DNA of 19,224 bases from Candidatus Rokubacteria bacterium RIFCSPLOWO2_02_FULL_72_37 (lineage in GTDB: Bacteria > Methylomirabilota > Methylomirabilia > Rokubacteriales > CSP1-6). The first letter of the stretch is position 1; the number at the start of each line of letters is the position of its first letter. Of this stretch, positions 7,583 to 13,988 are shown piece after piece. The position numbers were made by a program, and so were the translations under genes. The stretch is taken from positions 1-19,224 of the forward strand of contig MGCE01000070.1 in NCBI GenBank assembly GCA_001790315.1, in the 5' to 3' direction. The notes under the pieces were generated by a model. That model ran no database searches and was not told where the DNA came from. It saw only the letters and a program-made list of their open reading frames with translations.

Positions 7583-8833
7583 CTACTTGGCCGCACCGAG
7601 CTGGTTCAGGAACTCGAGCCACTGACGGGAGAGCCCGTCCTTCGGGAAGTTCAGCGCGTCGAGCTCGGGCGGTGGCTCGGCCGGGCGCGCCGCCGCGGGC
7701 GCCTCCGGGGCGGGCCGCGACGACTCCTCGGGCGCGCCGTCGGCGACGGCCTGGGACGCCGCCTCGACCGGCCCGCCGGTCTTGGCGGCTTGCGCGAAGA
7801 AGTACGTGCGCCCTGCGACGGGCGACGTCGCGGCCTTGTCGGCGGGCTTCGCCCAGACCGGCAGCGTCGGCTGGGTCTCGACGACCGGGGCCGGAGCAGC
7901 GGTGGCCTCGACGGGTGCGACGGGCTCCGGCTTCTCGACGGGGCCCGGCGCGGCCGCGGCCTCGACCGCCGGCGCCCCGGGTGCGGGCGTCTCGACGCCG
8001 AGCGAGCCCAGGAGCGCCTGCCACTCGGGATCCGCGGTCGTCTGCTCCGGCGCGGTCGCGACCGCGGTCGCCTCGGACGCCGTCGCCGTCGCGGCGGCGA
8101 CGAGCTCGGCCAGGTGCTGCTGGAGCGACGCCGCGCCATTGACAAGCTCCGGCGCCGGCGCGGGCGGCGCACCGACCGCGGGCGTGGTGGCCTGCGGCTC
8201 GATCGCGGCCGGCGCGGCCGTGACGGACGCTGGGGATGCGACGGTCCCCGGCGCGGGCGGCACCGCGGTCGACGGAGCCGCGGCCGCGGGAACGGGCGGG
8301 ACCTGCGGCGACGCAGCGACCGTCGGCTCGCGCGTCGCGGCCGGCCCGGCCTCGGTCGAATCCGCCTCCGTCGACTTCCGCAGGCGCTGGACCAAGTCGA
8401 AGTACAGGGCCGAGGTGCCGTTGACCTCGAGATGGCGGAACTCCAGGCAGTCGATCTCCAGGACGCTGAGCTGCTTGAGCCGCCGGAGGAACGCTTCGGT
8501 CAGACGCTCGACGATGAACAGGATGCGCGGAGGACGCTGCGCCGATACACGAGCCACCGGATAGAGCCGACGGATCGTGTCGGGATATTCCAGGCACCAC
8601 GAGTAGGCGTCCATCATGCGGAGAAGGAGGGACTCGTCCGCGGTGAAGTCGAGCGCGATCAGGACCAGAGCCCCGCGGGCGTCGAGCCCGACGAGGTCGA
8701 TCGCTGCCTGCCCCAGCAGGAGCCGGGAGTCGATGACCTTCAGGCCGGCCTCGATGCCCTCGACGTTCTCGGCGACCAGCCTCTCGAGGTCGCTGATGTC
8801 CTTGACTTCGAGCTTCTTGAACGTGGGTCTCAT
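7583..8833 (-). CDS. Degenerate PD-(D/E)XK (NucS-like) domain protein with Ala/Pro-rich disordered tail
   Basis: A 416-residue protein. Residues 8-150 read like the restriction-endonuclease fold of NucS/DUF91 proteins: LERLVAENVEGIEAGL (17-31), then IDLVGLDARGALVLIALDF (45-63). In active relatives the last part reads roughly IDLL..D..G.LVVIELK. Here D46 is kept but the catalytic E and K positions are A60 and D62, so cleavage activity is unlikely. Residues 152-395 are dominated by Ala, Pro, Thr, Val and Glu and are probably disordered. Two short similar helical motifs punctuate the tail: EWQALLGSLG (270-279) and QWLEFLNQLG (404-413, near the C-terminus). The ATG at 8833 is chosen for its GGGGGAG ribosome site; an upstream in-frame start would add 11 residues. 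It is the first gene of the signalling operon. Function unknown; a scaffold or nucleic-acid-binding role is only a guess. Confidence 0.75.
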   Translation of the reverse strand: MRPTFKKLEVKDISDLERLVAENVEGIEAGLKVIDSRLLLGQAAIDLVGLDARGALVLIALDFTADESLLLRMMDAYSWCLEYPDTIRRLYPVARVSAQRPPRILFIVERLTEAFLRRLKQLSVLEIDCLEFRHLEVNGTSALYFDLVQRLRKSTEADSTEAGPAATREPTVAASPQVPPVPAAAAPSTAVPPAPGTVASPASVTAAPAAIEPQATTPAVGAPPAPAPELVNGAASLQQHLAELVAAATATASEATAVATAPEQTTADPEWQALLGSLGVETPAPGAPAVEAAAAPGPVEKPEPVAPVEATAAPAPVVETQPTLPVWAKPADKAATSPVAGRTYFFAQAAKTGGPVEAASQAVADGAPEESSRPAPEAPAAARPAEPPPELDALNFPKDGLSRQWLEFLNQLGAAK

Positions 8834-8838
8834 TCGCT

Positions 8839-8845
8839 CTCCCCC
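8839..8845 (-). promoter_or_regulatory. Strong ribosome binding site for the operon's first gene
   Basis: GGGGGAG lies 5 bases before the ATG at 8833 and decides that start over the upstream in-frame start at 8866. Confidence 0.65.
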
Positions 8846-8915
8846 TGCCCCGTGAGGGTCTTCCACTCTTGCTCCGTCCTCCGACTGAGCAAACCCGGGG
8901 CCAAAGGACCAGAAT

Positions 8916-8931
8916 TGCAGCTAACTGCCCA
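8916..8931 (-). promoter_or_regulatory. Weak candidate sigma-54 (-24/-12) promoter
   Basis: On the minus strand the sequence TGGGCAGTTAGCTGCA has GG and GC exactly 10 bases apart, as in the TGGCAC-N5-TTGCA consensus, but the CAC part and one T of TTGC do not match. Transcription would start near 8905, giving a leader of about 70 bases for the signalling operon. The case rests mainly on location: the gene just upstream encodes a sigma-54 activator, and inverted repeats lie 85-140 bases upstream of the predicted start. Confidence 0.3.
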
Positions 8932-8980
8932 TCGCAATGGATGAATTCCAGGGTCTGGCTCGAGATCCCCCTCCTGGTCC

Positions 8981-9003
8981 CGTTGGCCTATTCCTGGCCA
9001 ACG
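8981..9003. repeat. 8-bp inverted repeat in the gap after the sigma-54 regulator gene
   Basis: CGTTGGCC (8981-8988) and GGCCAACG (8996-9003) form a perfect 8-bp stem around a 7-base loop. It could be an activator-binding dyad for the downstream operon or a terminator hairpin for the sigma-54 regulator gene; no run of T follows on the minus strand, which weakens the terminator reading. A second, outer pair, ATGAATTC (8941-8948) and GAATTCAT (9003-9010), flanks it. The rest of the 296-base gap (8834-9129) shows no convincing gene. Confidence 0.6.
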
Positions 9004-9038
9004 AATTCATGCGCGTCAGCGGTAAGCAATCCGGAAAT

Positions 9039-9051
9039 CTTGAATTTCAAG
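9039..9051. repeat. Short palindrome in AT-rich patch, possible operator
   Basis: CTTGAATTTCAAG is a perfect 6+1+6 palindrome in an AT-rich patch that stands out from the GC-rich surroundings. Its centre is about 140 bases upstream of the predicted sigma-54 start, a usual distance for an activator site. Function is inferred only from symmetry and position. Confidence 0.4.
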
Positions 9052-9129
9052 CATTTTAGGAAACAGCTCACGTCCCGGCTCGACCTGGTAACGAAGTATC
9101 CGCTGGCGCCAAACTGACCGACGAACCTG

Positions 9130-10479
9130 TCACTCCTCCACGAGCTTCTTCCTGAGGGTCTGGCGGGAGATTCCCAGGATCTTCGCCGCTCGACTCTTGT
9201 TCATCTCGACCTTCTGCATGACCTGATTGATGTAGGCGCGCTCGACCTCGGCCAGCGTGCGCGTTTCCTCGAGCTGCCCCCGCTCGACCGGCCGCGGCAC
9301 CTGGGCGGAGAACTGCACGGGGAGGTGCGCGGGCTCGATGTAGTCCGACGTGCCGAGGATCACCAGGCGCTCGATCAGGTTGCGGAGCTCGCGCACGTTG
9401 CCCGGCCACGAGTAGCTCAGCAGCAGCCGCTCGGCGTCGGGCGTGAAGCCCTTGAGCGCCTTGTGGGAGCGCAGATTCGACTCGTTCAGGAAGTGACGCG
9501 CGAGCGGCAGGATGTCTTCCCTGCGATCGCGCATGGGCAGGATCAGGATCGGGATCACGTTGAGGCGGTAGAAGAGATCCTCTCGGAACAGGCCGTCCTT
9601 CACCCGCGTCTCGAGGGGGCGGTTCGTGGCCGCGATGATCCGGAGGTCCACCCTGATGTCGCGAGTGCCGCCGACCCGGCGGAACACTCTCTCCTGGAGG
9701 CAGCGCAGGAACTTCGCCTGGCTGTTCAGCGACATCTCGCTCACCTCGTCGAGGAAGAGCGTGCCCCGGTCGGCCAGCTCCATGAGCCCCTTCTTGGCGG
9801 ACTTCGCGTCGGTGAACGCGCCCCGCTCGTGACCGAAGAGCTCGCTTTCGAAGAGCGTCTCGGTGATCGCCGCGCAGTTGACCTCCATGAACGGGAAGTC
9901 GCGTCGCGAGCTCTGGTAGTGCAGCCCGCGGGCGACGAGCTCCTTGCCGGTACCGCTCTCACCGTGGATCAGGATCGTCTGCGCTTCGCTGCGAGCGAGC
10001 TTCGCGATCATGTCACGGAGCTGGCGGGTGGCCTCGGACTCGCCGACCAACTGGTCCACACGGTTCTGCTTTTCCTGGAGCTGGTGGAGTCGCTGGATCT
10101 CGCGACGCGCCCGCACCTCTCCGAGGGCGCGCGCGACCGAGAGCTTGAGCTTGTCCAGGTGCTCGAACGGCTTCTCGAGATAGTCCGCTGCGCCGGACTT
10201 CATCGCCTCGACGGCGCTCTGGATCTGGCCGTAGCCGGTGATGATGATGACCGCGATCTCGGGGTGGCGGCCCTTCAACGCCCTGAGCACGTCCATTCCG
10301 TCGCTGTCCGGCAGCCGCAGGTCGAGCAGGACGACGTCCGGGGCCACGTCGTCGGCCATCTGCAGGCCTTCCTTGCCGGTGCCGGCTCCATGCACCTCGA
10401 TCGCCTGGTCTTCACCGAGGACGCGGGCGCAAAGGGTCCTGATGTTCTTCTCGTCGTCGACGACCAGGATATTGTCCAT
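9130..10479 (-). CDS. NtrC-family sigma-54-dependent response regulator
   Basis: A 449-residue bacterial enhancer-binding protein. The receiver (1-120) has D8/D9, phospho-acceptor D53 (VVLLDLRLPD), T81 and K103 (LEKPF). The AAA+ domain (about 143-380) has Walker A GESGTGKE (173-180), Walker B GTLFLDEVSEM (239-249) and the arginine-finger region FREDLFYRLNVIPI. The sigma-54 contact loop reads GAFTDA (220-225) rather than the canonical GAFTGA. The C-terminal Fis-type helix-turn-helix is NKSRAAKILGISRQTLRKKL (427-446). The ATG has AGGAAGG about 4 bases upstream. When phosphorylated, such proteins form hexamers and use ATP to open sigma-54 promoters. The gene lies immediately upstream of, and in the same direction as, the signalling operon, its likeliest target, and is divergent from the cyclase gene. 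Confidence 0.95.
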   Translation of the reverse strand: MDNILVVDDEKNIRTLCARVLGEDQAIEVHGAGTGKEGLQMADDVAPDVVLLDLRLPDSDGMDVLRALKGRHPEIAVIIITGYGQIQSAVEAMKSGAADYLEKPFEHLDKLKLSVARALGEVRARREIQRLHQLQEKQNRVDQLVGESEATRQLRDMIAKLARSEAQTILIHGESGTGKELVARGLHYQSSRRDFPFMEVNCAAITETLFESELFGHERGAFTDAKSAKKGLMELADRGTLFLDEVSEMSLNSQAKFLRCLQERVFRRVGGTRDIRVDLRIIAATNRPLETRVKDGLFREDLFYRLNVIPILILPMRDRREDILPLARHFLNESNLRSHKALKGFTPDAERLLLSYSWPGNVRELRNLIERLVILGTSDYIEPAHLPVQFSAQVPRPVERGQLEETRTLAEVERAYINQVMQKVEMNKSRAAKILGISRQTLRKKLVEE

Positions 10480-10552
10480 TGCCTTCCTAAAATAGCCGAT
10501 CCGACCGCCGATTCGCTCAATTTCTTACCACCGGGTCGGCCCCCAAGCGTCG

Positions 10553-10558
10553 TACAAT
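10553..10558 (+). promoter_or_regulatory. -10-like box just upstream of the cyclase GTG
   Basis: TACAAT ends 6 bases before the GTG at 10565, in a gap of 85 bases shared by the two divergent genes. No Shine-Dalgarno and no well-spaced -35 box are visible. This spacing is what leaderless messages show, where transcription starts at or next to the start codon. A chance match is possible. Confidence 0.35.
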
Positions 10559-10564
10559 CGCCAG

Positions 10565-12589
10565 GTGGCGACCCCAACCCGCGCCACACAACGCTGGAGC
10601 CTCTCGATCGCCCTGGGAATCGTCGTGCTCGTCGGGGGGCTCTACCTGGCCGCCCTGCCCCTCCTCCAACGCGTCGAGCTGGCGCTCTACGACCAGCACT
10701 TCCGCCTCCGCGGCGTCCGCGCGCCCGGTCGGCAGGTCACGATCGTGGCGATCGACGAGGCCAGCCTGCGCGAGCTCGGGCGCTGGCCCTGGTCACGGAC
10801 GGTGCTCGCCGACCTCGTGAGGCGTCTGGACGAGGCCGGCGTGGCCGCGATCGCTCTCGATATCATCCTGAACGAGCCGGAGCAGGGCGACGTGCAGCGG
10901 GCCGCAGCCCGTCTGGCCGAGCGGCTCCGACGCCTTCCCGTCGGGCGCGCGGTGGAGCGCGAGCTCGACGCGGCGGTCCGCGAGGGCGACGCGGACCGAC
11001 GGCTCGCCGACGCGATCCGCGCCAGTCGGCGCGTCGTCCTCGCGAGCCATTTCACGCTCCACACCGGACCGCCCGACCGCGCGCCGGAACGCGAGGGCGC
11101 CCCCCTCAAGTCGGCGCTCGCCTCCTTCAAGCATTACACGGAGCGCGGCGTCTTTCCGCCGCCGAACGCGCGGGCCGCCGGCTATCCGATCCCTCCCCTG
11201 CTCGCGGCCGCGCAGGGCGTGGGCCACGTGAACATGCAGGCGGATCCCGACGGCAGCACGCGGCTCGAGGCCCTCGTCGTCGAGGCACGGGGCCATTACT
11301 ATCCGAGCCTCGCCCTGGAGGCCGTGCGCGTCGGCGCCGGCCTCGACGTCCACGCGCTGCGCCTGGACTTCGGCCGCGCCGTCGAGGTGGGCGACGTCGC
11401 GATCCCGATCGACGCGCGCGCACGCGTCTTCATCGACTACGCCGGCCCGGCGCGGACAATCCCCCACGTGTCGGCCGTCGACGTGCTGCGAGGGCGGACC
11501 CCCACTGAAGCGCTACGCCGACGCATCGTCTTCGTCGGCGCCACCGCCGAGGGCACGTACGACCTCCGCGTCACGCCGTTCTCACCCGTGTTCCCCGGCG
11601 TCGAGAAGCACGCGAACGTCGCGTCGAACATCCTCGAGGCGCGCTTCATCACGCGTCCCGTCTGGGTCGAGCTGGTCGAGGCGGCGGGGATCGCCGTGGT
11701 GCCCCTGCTCCTCGCCGGGATCCTGCCGCGGCTCAGGCCCCTGACGAGCCTCGGCGCCGCGCTCGCGCTGTGGGCAGCGCTCTACGCCGGCGCCCACGCC
11801 GGCTTCCTCGAGGGGCTCTGGCTGCCCCTCGTCTATCCCTCGCTCGCCCTCACCCTGACGTGGGTGGCGATCACCCTCTACCGGTTCTTCACCGAGGAAC
11901 GGCAGCGCCTGTTCACCAAGCGCGCGTTCCAGCGCTACGTGAGCCCCGAGGTCGTCGAGCGGATCATCGAGGATCCGTCGGCGCTCCAGTTCGGGGGACG
12001 GCTCACCGAGCTGACCGTCCTGTTCTCCGACATCCGCGACTTCACGACGTTCACGGAGAAGCACGATCCGCAGGAGGTGGTCCAGATGCTGCGCGAGTAC
12101 CTCACGCGCATGACCGACCAGGTGCTCGCGCAGCACGGCACCCTCGACAAGTACATCGGCGACGCGGTCATGGCGATCTTCGGCGCGCCGGTCGCCCTGC
12201 CCGACCACGCGGCGCGCGCGTGCCGTGCCGCGCTCGCCATGGCGGCCGAGGTCGAGCGCCTGCGAGCCAAGTGGGTCGCCGAGGGCAAGGAGCCGTTCCG
12301 CATCGGTATCGGCGTCAACACGGGCCAGATGGTCGTGGGGAACCTCGGCTCCGAGCAGCTGTTCGACTACACGGTGATCGGCGACGAAGTGAACCTCGGG
12401 GCTCGACTCGAGTCCCTCAACAAGGAATACGTGACCGCCAAGTCCATCATCATCAGCGAGCGAACGTGGGAGGCGGCGCGTGACACGATCGAGGTGCGGC
12501 GGCTGGGGGAGGTCACCGTGAAGGGCAAGACCCGCCCCGTCGTGGTCTACGAGCTCCTCGGCCTCAAGGGCTCGGCGGCTACTCCTTGA
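10565..12589 (+). CDS. CHASE2-domain class III adenylate cyclase
   Basis: A 674-residue membrane protein. One N-terminal helix (about 12-34) leads to an extracytoplasmic CHASE2 sensor (about 36-345; LALYDQHFRLRG, IVAIDEASLRELGRWPWSR, RIVFVGATAEG). Three helices follow (about 368-388, 392-414, 417-440), then a cytoplasmic class III cyclase domain (about 475-665). Catalytic residues are present: metal-binding D489 and D533 (FSDIRDF, IGDAVMAIFG), purine-selecting K529 (LDKYIGD), and transition-state N610 and R614 (EVNLGARLES). The second purine-selecting position is T603 (YTVIGDEVN) instead of Asp, the signature of class IIIb cyclases, several of which are activated by bicarbonate. The product is therefore predicted to be cAMP. 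The GTG start places the first helix correctly but has no clear ribosome site. The 3' end overlaps mlaA by 11 bases, tail to tail. Confidence 0.93.
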   Translation: MATPTRATQRWSLSIALGIVVLVGGLYLAALPLLQRVELALYDQHFRLRGVRAPGRQVTIVAIDEASLRELGRWPWSRTVLADLVRRLDEAGVAAIALDIILNEPEQGDVQRAAARLAERLRRLPVGRAVERELDAAVREGDADRRLADAIRASRRVVLASHFTLHTGPPDRAPEREGAPLKSALASFKHYTERGVFPPPNARAAGYPIPPLLAAAQGVGHVNMQADPDGSTRLEALVVEARGHYYPSLALEAVRVGAGLDVHALRLDFGRAVEVGDVAIPIDARARVFIDYAGPARTIPHVSAVDVLRGRTPTEALRRRIVFVGATAEGTYDLRVTPFSPVFPGVEKHANVASNILEARFITRPVWVELVEAAGIAVVPLLLAGILPRLRPLTSLGAALALWAALYAGAHAGFLEGLWLPLVYPSLALTLTWVAITLYRFFTEERQRLFTKRAFQRYVSPEVVERIIEDPSALQFGGRLTELTVLFSDIRDFTTFTEKHDPQEVVQMLREYLTRMTDQVLAQHGTLDKYIGDAVMAIFGAPVALPDHAARACRAALAMAAEVERLRAKWVAEGKEPFRIGIGVNTGQMVVGNLGSEQLFDYTVIGDEVNLGARLESLNKEYVTAKSIIISERTWEAARDTIEVRRLGEVTVKGKTRPVVVYELLGLKGSAATP

Positions 12590-13544
12590 TGAGCTGCTCC
12601 CGGCGGCGCAGGTAGCCGTGGCGCACAGCGCTGTACATGTCGATCACGCTCTCCTCGAAGCCCTGGAAGAGTTCGAGGTTGAGCGAGCGGTCGTTGATCG
12701 TGTCGCCGACCTTCATTCCGAGGCGATCCCAGATGAACGGCAGGACGTAGCTCAACGGGTCCATCGCGCCGTCGACGGCCTTGCCGATCCCGTCACGGAC
12801 CGTCAGCGGCTCCAGGAAGGGCAGGATGAGATACGGTCCCGGCCCGGCGCCCCAGACGGCGAGCGTCTGGCCGAAGTCCTCGCGGCTCTTCTCGATCCCC
12901 CAGTACTTCGCGGCATCGAACAGTCCCCCGATGCCCAGCGTGCTGTTGATGACGAACCGCGAGACCTCTCGTCCCGCACCGCCCCACTTGCCCTGGAGCA
13001 AACTGTTCACGAAGCGGGGCACGAAGCGGATGTTGTCGAACCCGTTCGCGATCACGACCTGGAACGGCTCGGGCATGACCACGTTGTAGCCCTTCGCCAC
13101 CGGTTTGAGCGCGTAGCGGTCGAGGTTGCGGTTGAACTCGAACATCCTCTCGTTGAAGGGCTCCCAGGGGTCGTACTCCTCGTCGACCTCGGGCGCCCTC
13201 GTGACCTCGACGCGCTCCTTCGGCCCGAGCTGGGTCTGCGCGAACTGGCTGGACCCGGCGCCCTCGGCCGGCGTCGCGGCGTTCCCCGAGCCGGCCGTGG
13301 CGTCGCCGCCCTCGCTCGCGGACGTCTCGACGACCGCGACGGGGATCACGTCGCCGGTGGAAACGAGCGCAGGTGGCGTCGCCGCGGCGCGCGTGGCGCC
13401 GGGCTCGTCGGCGAGGAACGCGGACTCGTTCCGGAGGGAACCGGACAGGCTGCCACACCCTCCGAGCGCCAGCGCCAGGATGGCGAACCCCAGGATCGCG
13501 GTGCTCCCCTGCACGTCACGCATTCGGAACCGACGCAATTCCAT
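12579..13544 (-). CDS. mlaA: MlaA (VacJ) outer-membrane phospholipid-transport lipoprotein
   Basis: A 321-residue lipoprotein. The signal peptide ends in the lipobox LALGGC with lipidated C30. The MlaA domain starts at DPWEPFNERMFEFNRNLDRY (125-144) and continues with VRFVNSLLQG-like, RFVINSTLGIGGLFDAA (196-212), ILPFLEP and DPLSYV. MlaA removes mislocalised phospholipids from the outer leaflet and passes them to MlaC and the MlaFEDB transporter; none of those partners is in this window. Unusually, about 95 residues rich in Ala, Thr, Ser, Gly and Glu separate the lipidated Cys from the domain; E. coli MlaA has only a short spacer. GGAGGG directly abuts the ATG at 13544, too close for ideal spacing, so a TTG two codons later or the ATG at 13523 may be used; the lipobox is kept in all cases. 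Confidence 0.92.
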   Translation of the reverse strand: MELRRFRMRDVQGSTAILGFAILALALGGCGSLSGSLRNESAFLADEPGATRAAATPPALVSTGDVIPVAVVETSASEGGDATAGSGNAATPAEGAGSSQFAQTQLGPKERVEVTRAPEVDEEYDPWEPFNERMFEFNRNLDRYALKPVAKGYNVVMPEPFQVVIANGFDNIRFVPRFVNSLLQGKWGGAGREVSRFVINSTLGIGGLFDAAKYWGIEKSREDFGQTLAVWGAGPGPYLILPFLEPLTVRDGIGKAVDGAMDPLSYVLPFIWDRLGMKVGDTINDRSLNLELFQGFEESVIDMYSAVRHGYLRRREQLIKE

Positions 13545-13599
13545 CCCTCCGTCAAGTCGCCGTGAAGTCACGGTCGTGTCTGCCGGGCGCACGCGAACA

Positions 13600-13605
13600 A
13601 ATATA
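13600..13605 (-). promoter_or_regulatory. Possible -10 box for mlaA
   Basis: TATATT on the minus strand lies in the only AT-rich patch (13596-13606) of the 184-base divergent gap 13545-13728. It would give a leader of about 50 bases to mlaA. No well-spaced -35 box is visible. The rest of the gap shows no other signal except a GAGAGG ribosome site before the small plus-strand gene. Confidence 0.3.
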
Positions 13606-13728
13606 TCCCGGATCGCCGGCACGCGTTCGGAAGAATTTCCCGGGGCCGCGCACGGTTGTCCCCACGGGCCGCCGGGCGTATCGTGTTGGCGCAGACCGTC
13701 CGGGTTCGGGCGGCGAGAGGGGGATGAC

Positions 13729-13959
13729 GTGAGCCGTAGTCGAGCGCGCGAGTTCTGGTGCCCAGTCGTGTCGGAGAACGTCCATATCCGGCTCCGTCGG
13801 CCCGGGGGCTTCGGTGGCCCCCAGGGGTACTTCGTCCAGTGCGACCAGACCGATTGCCAGTACGTGGAGGAGAACAAGGCCCCCTGTCCGCTCACCGTCG
13901 ACATGTTCGCCGACGAGATCCGCGCGGCGGACGAGGCGCGCGCGCGACGCAGCGAGTAG
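13729..13959 (+). CDS. Small four-cysteine protein, possible zinc ribbon, unknown function
   Basis: A 76-codon gene starting at GTG 13729, with GAGAGG about 8 bases upstream. Four cysteines (C11, C38, C43, C53) are arranged as FWCPV, then after a Gly-rich turn (RPGGFGGPQGYF) VQCDQTDCQY and APCPLTV. This could form a small zinc-binding or Fe-binding fold. The C-terminus (DMFADEIRAADEARARRSE) is a charged helix. I do not recognise the family. The open frame extends much further upstream, antisense to mlaA, but the ribosome site and the change in amino-acid character support the short form. It lies divergent from mlaA and converges on the M16 pair. Confidence 0.6.
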   Translation: MSRSRAREFWCPVVSENVHIRLRRPGGFGGPQGYFVQCDQTDCQYVEENKAPCPLTVDMFADEIRAADEARARRSE

Positions 13960-13971
13960 GCGCGTGCCTGC

Positions 13972-13988
13972 GGCCCCTCACCGGGGCC
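13972..13988. terminator. GC-rich hairpin between converging genes
   Basis: GGCCCC-TCACC-GGGGCC is a perfect 6-bp stem with a 5-base loop. It sits in the 18-base gap between the small plus-strand gene and the M16 gene and overlaps the stop codon of the latter. It could serve both strands as a terminator, but no T run follows on either side. Confidence 0.35.

Noticed and set aside
7583..8833. An active anti-phage nuclease or defence system
   Set aside because: The catalytic Glu and Lys of the PD-(D/E)XK motif are replaced and the neighbours are signalling genes, so a defence role is not supported.
6062..8944. A 960-codon open frame on the plus strand
   Set aside because: It is antisense to the HD-GYP and pseudo-nuclease genes, with low-complexity Arg/Gly/Asp-rich composition and no recognisable motif.
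8869..9117. A possible 82-codon plus-strand gene filling the intergenic gap
   Set aside because: It would start at TTG without a ribosome site and its product resembles no known protein. The region is better read as regulatory DNA.
9325..11508. A 727-codon open frame on the plus strand
   Set aside because: It spans the antisense of the sigma-54 regulator and an alternate frame of the cyclase; both of those are secure genes.
13126..13728. A longer upstream form of the small four-cysteine protein
   Set aside because: The upstream part is antisense to mlaA and low complexity; the GTG at 13729 has its own ribosome site.
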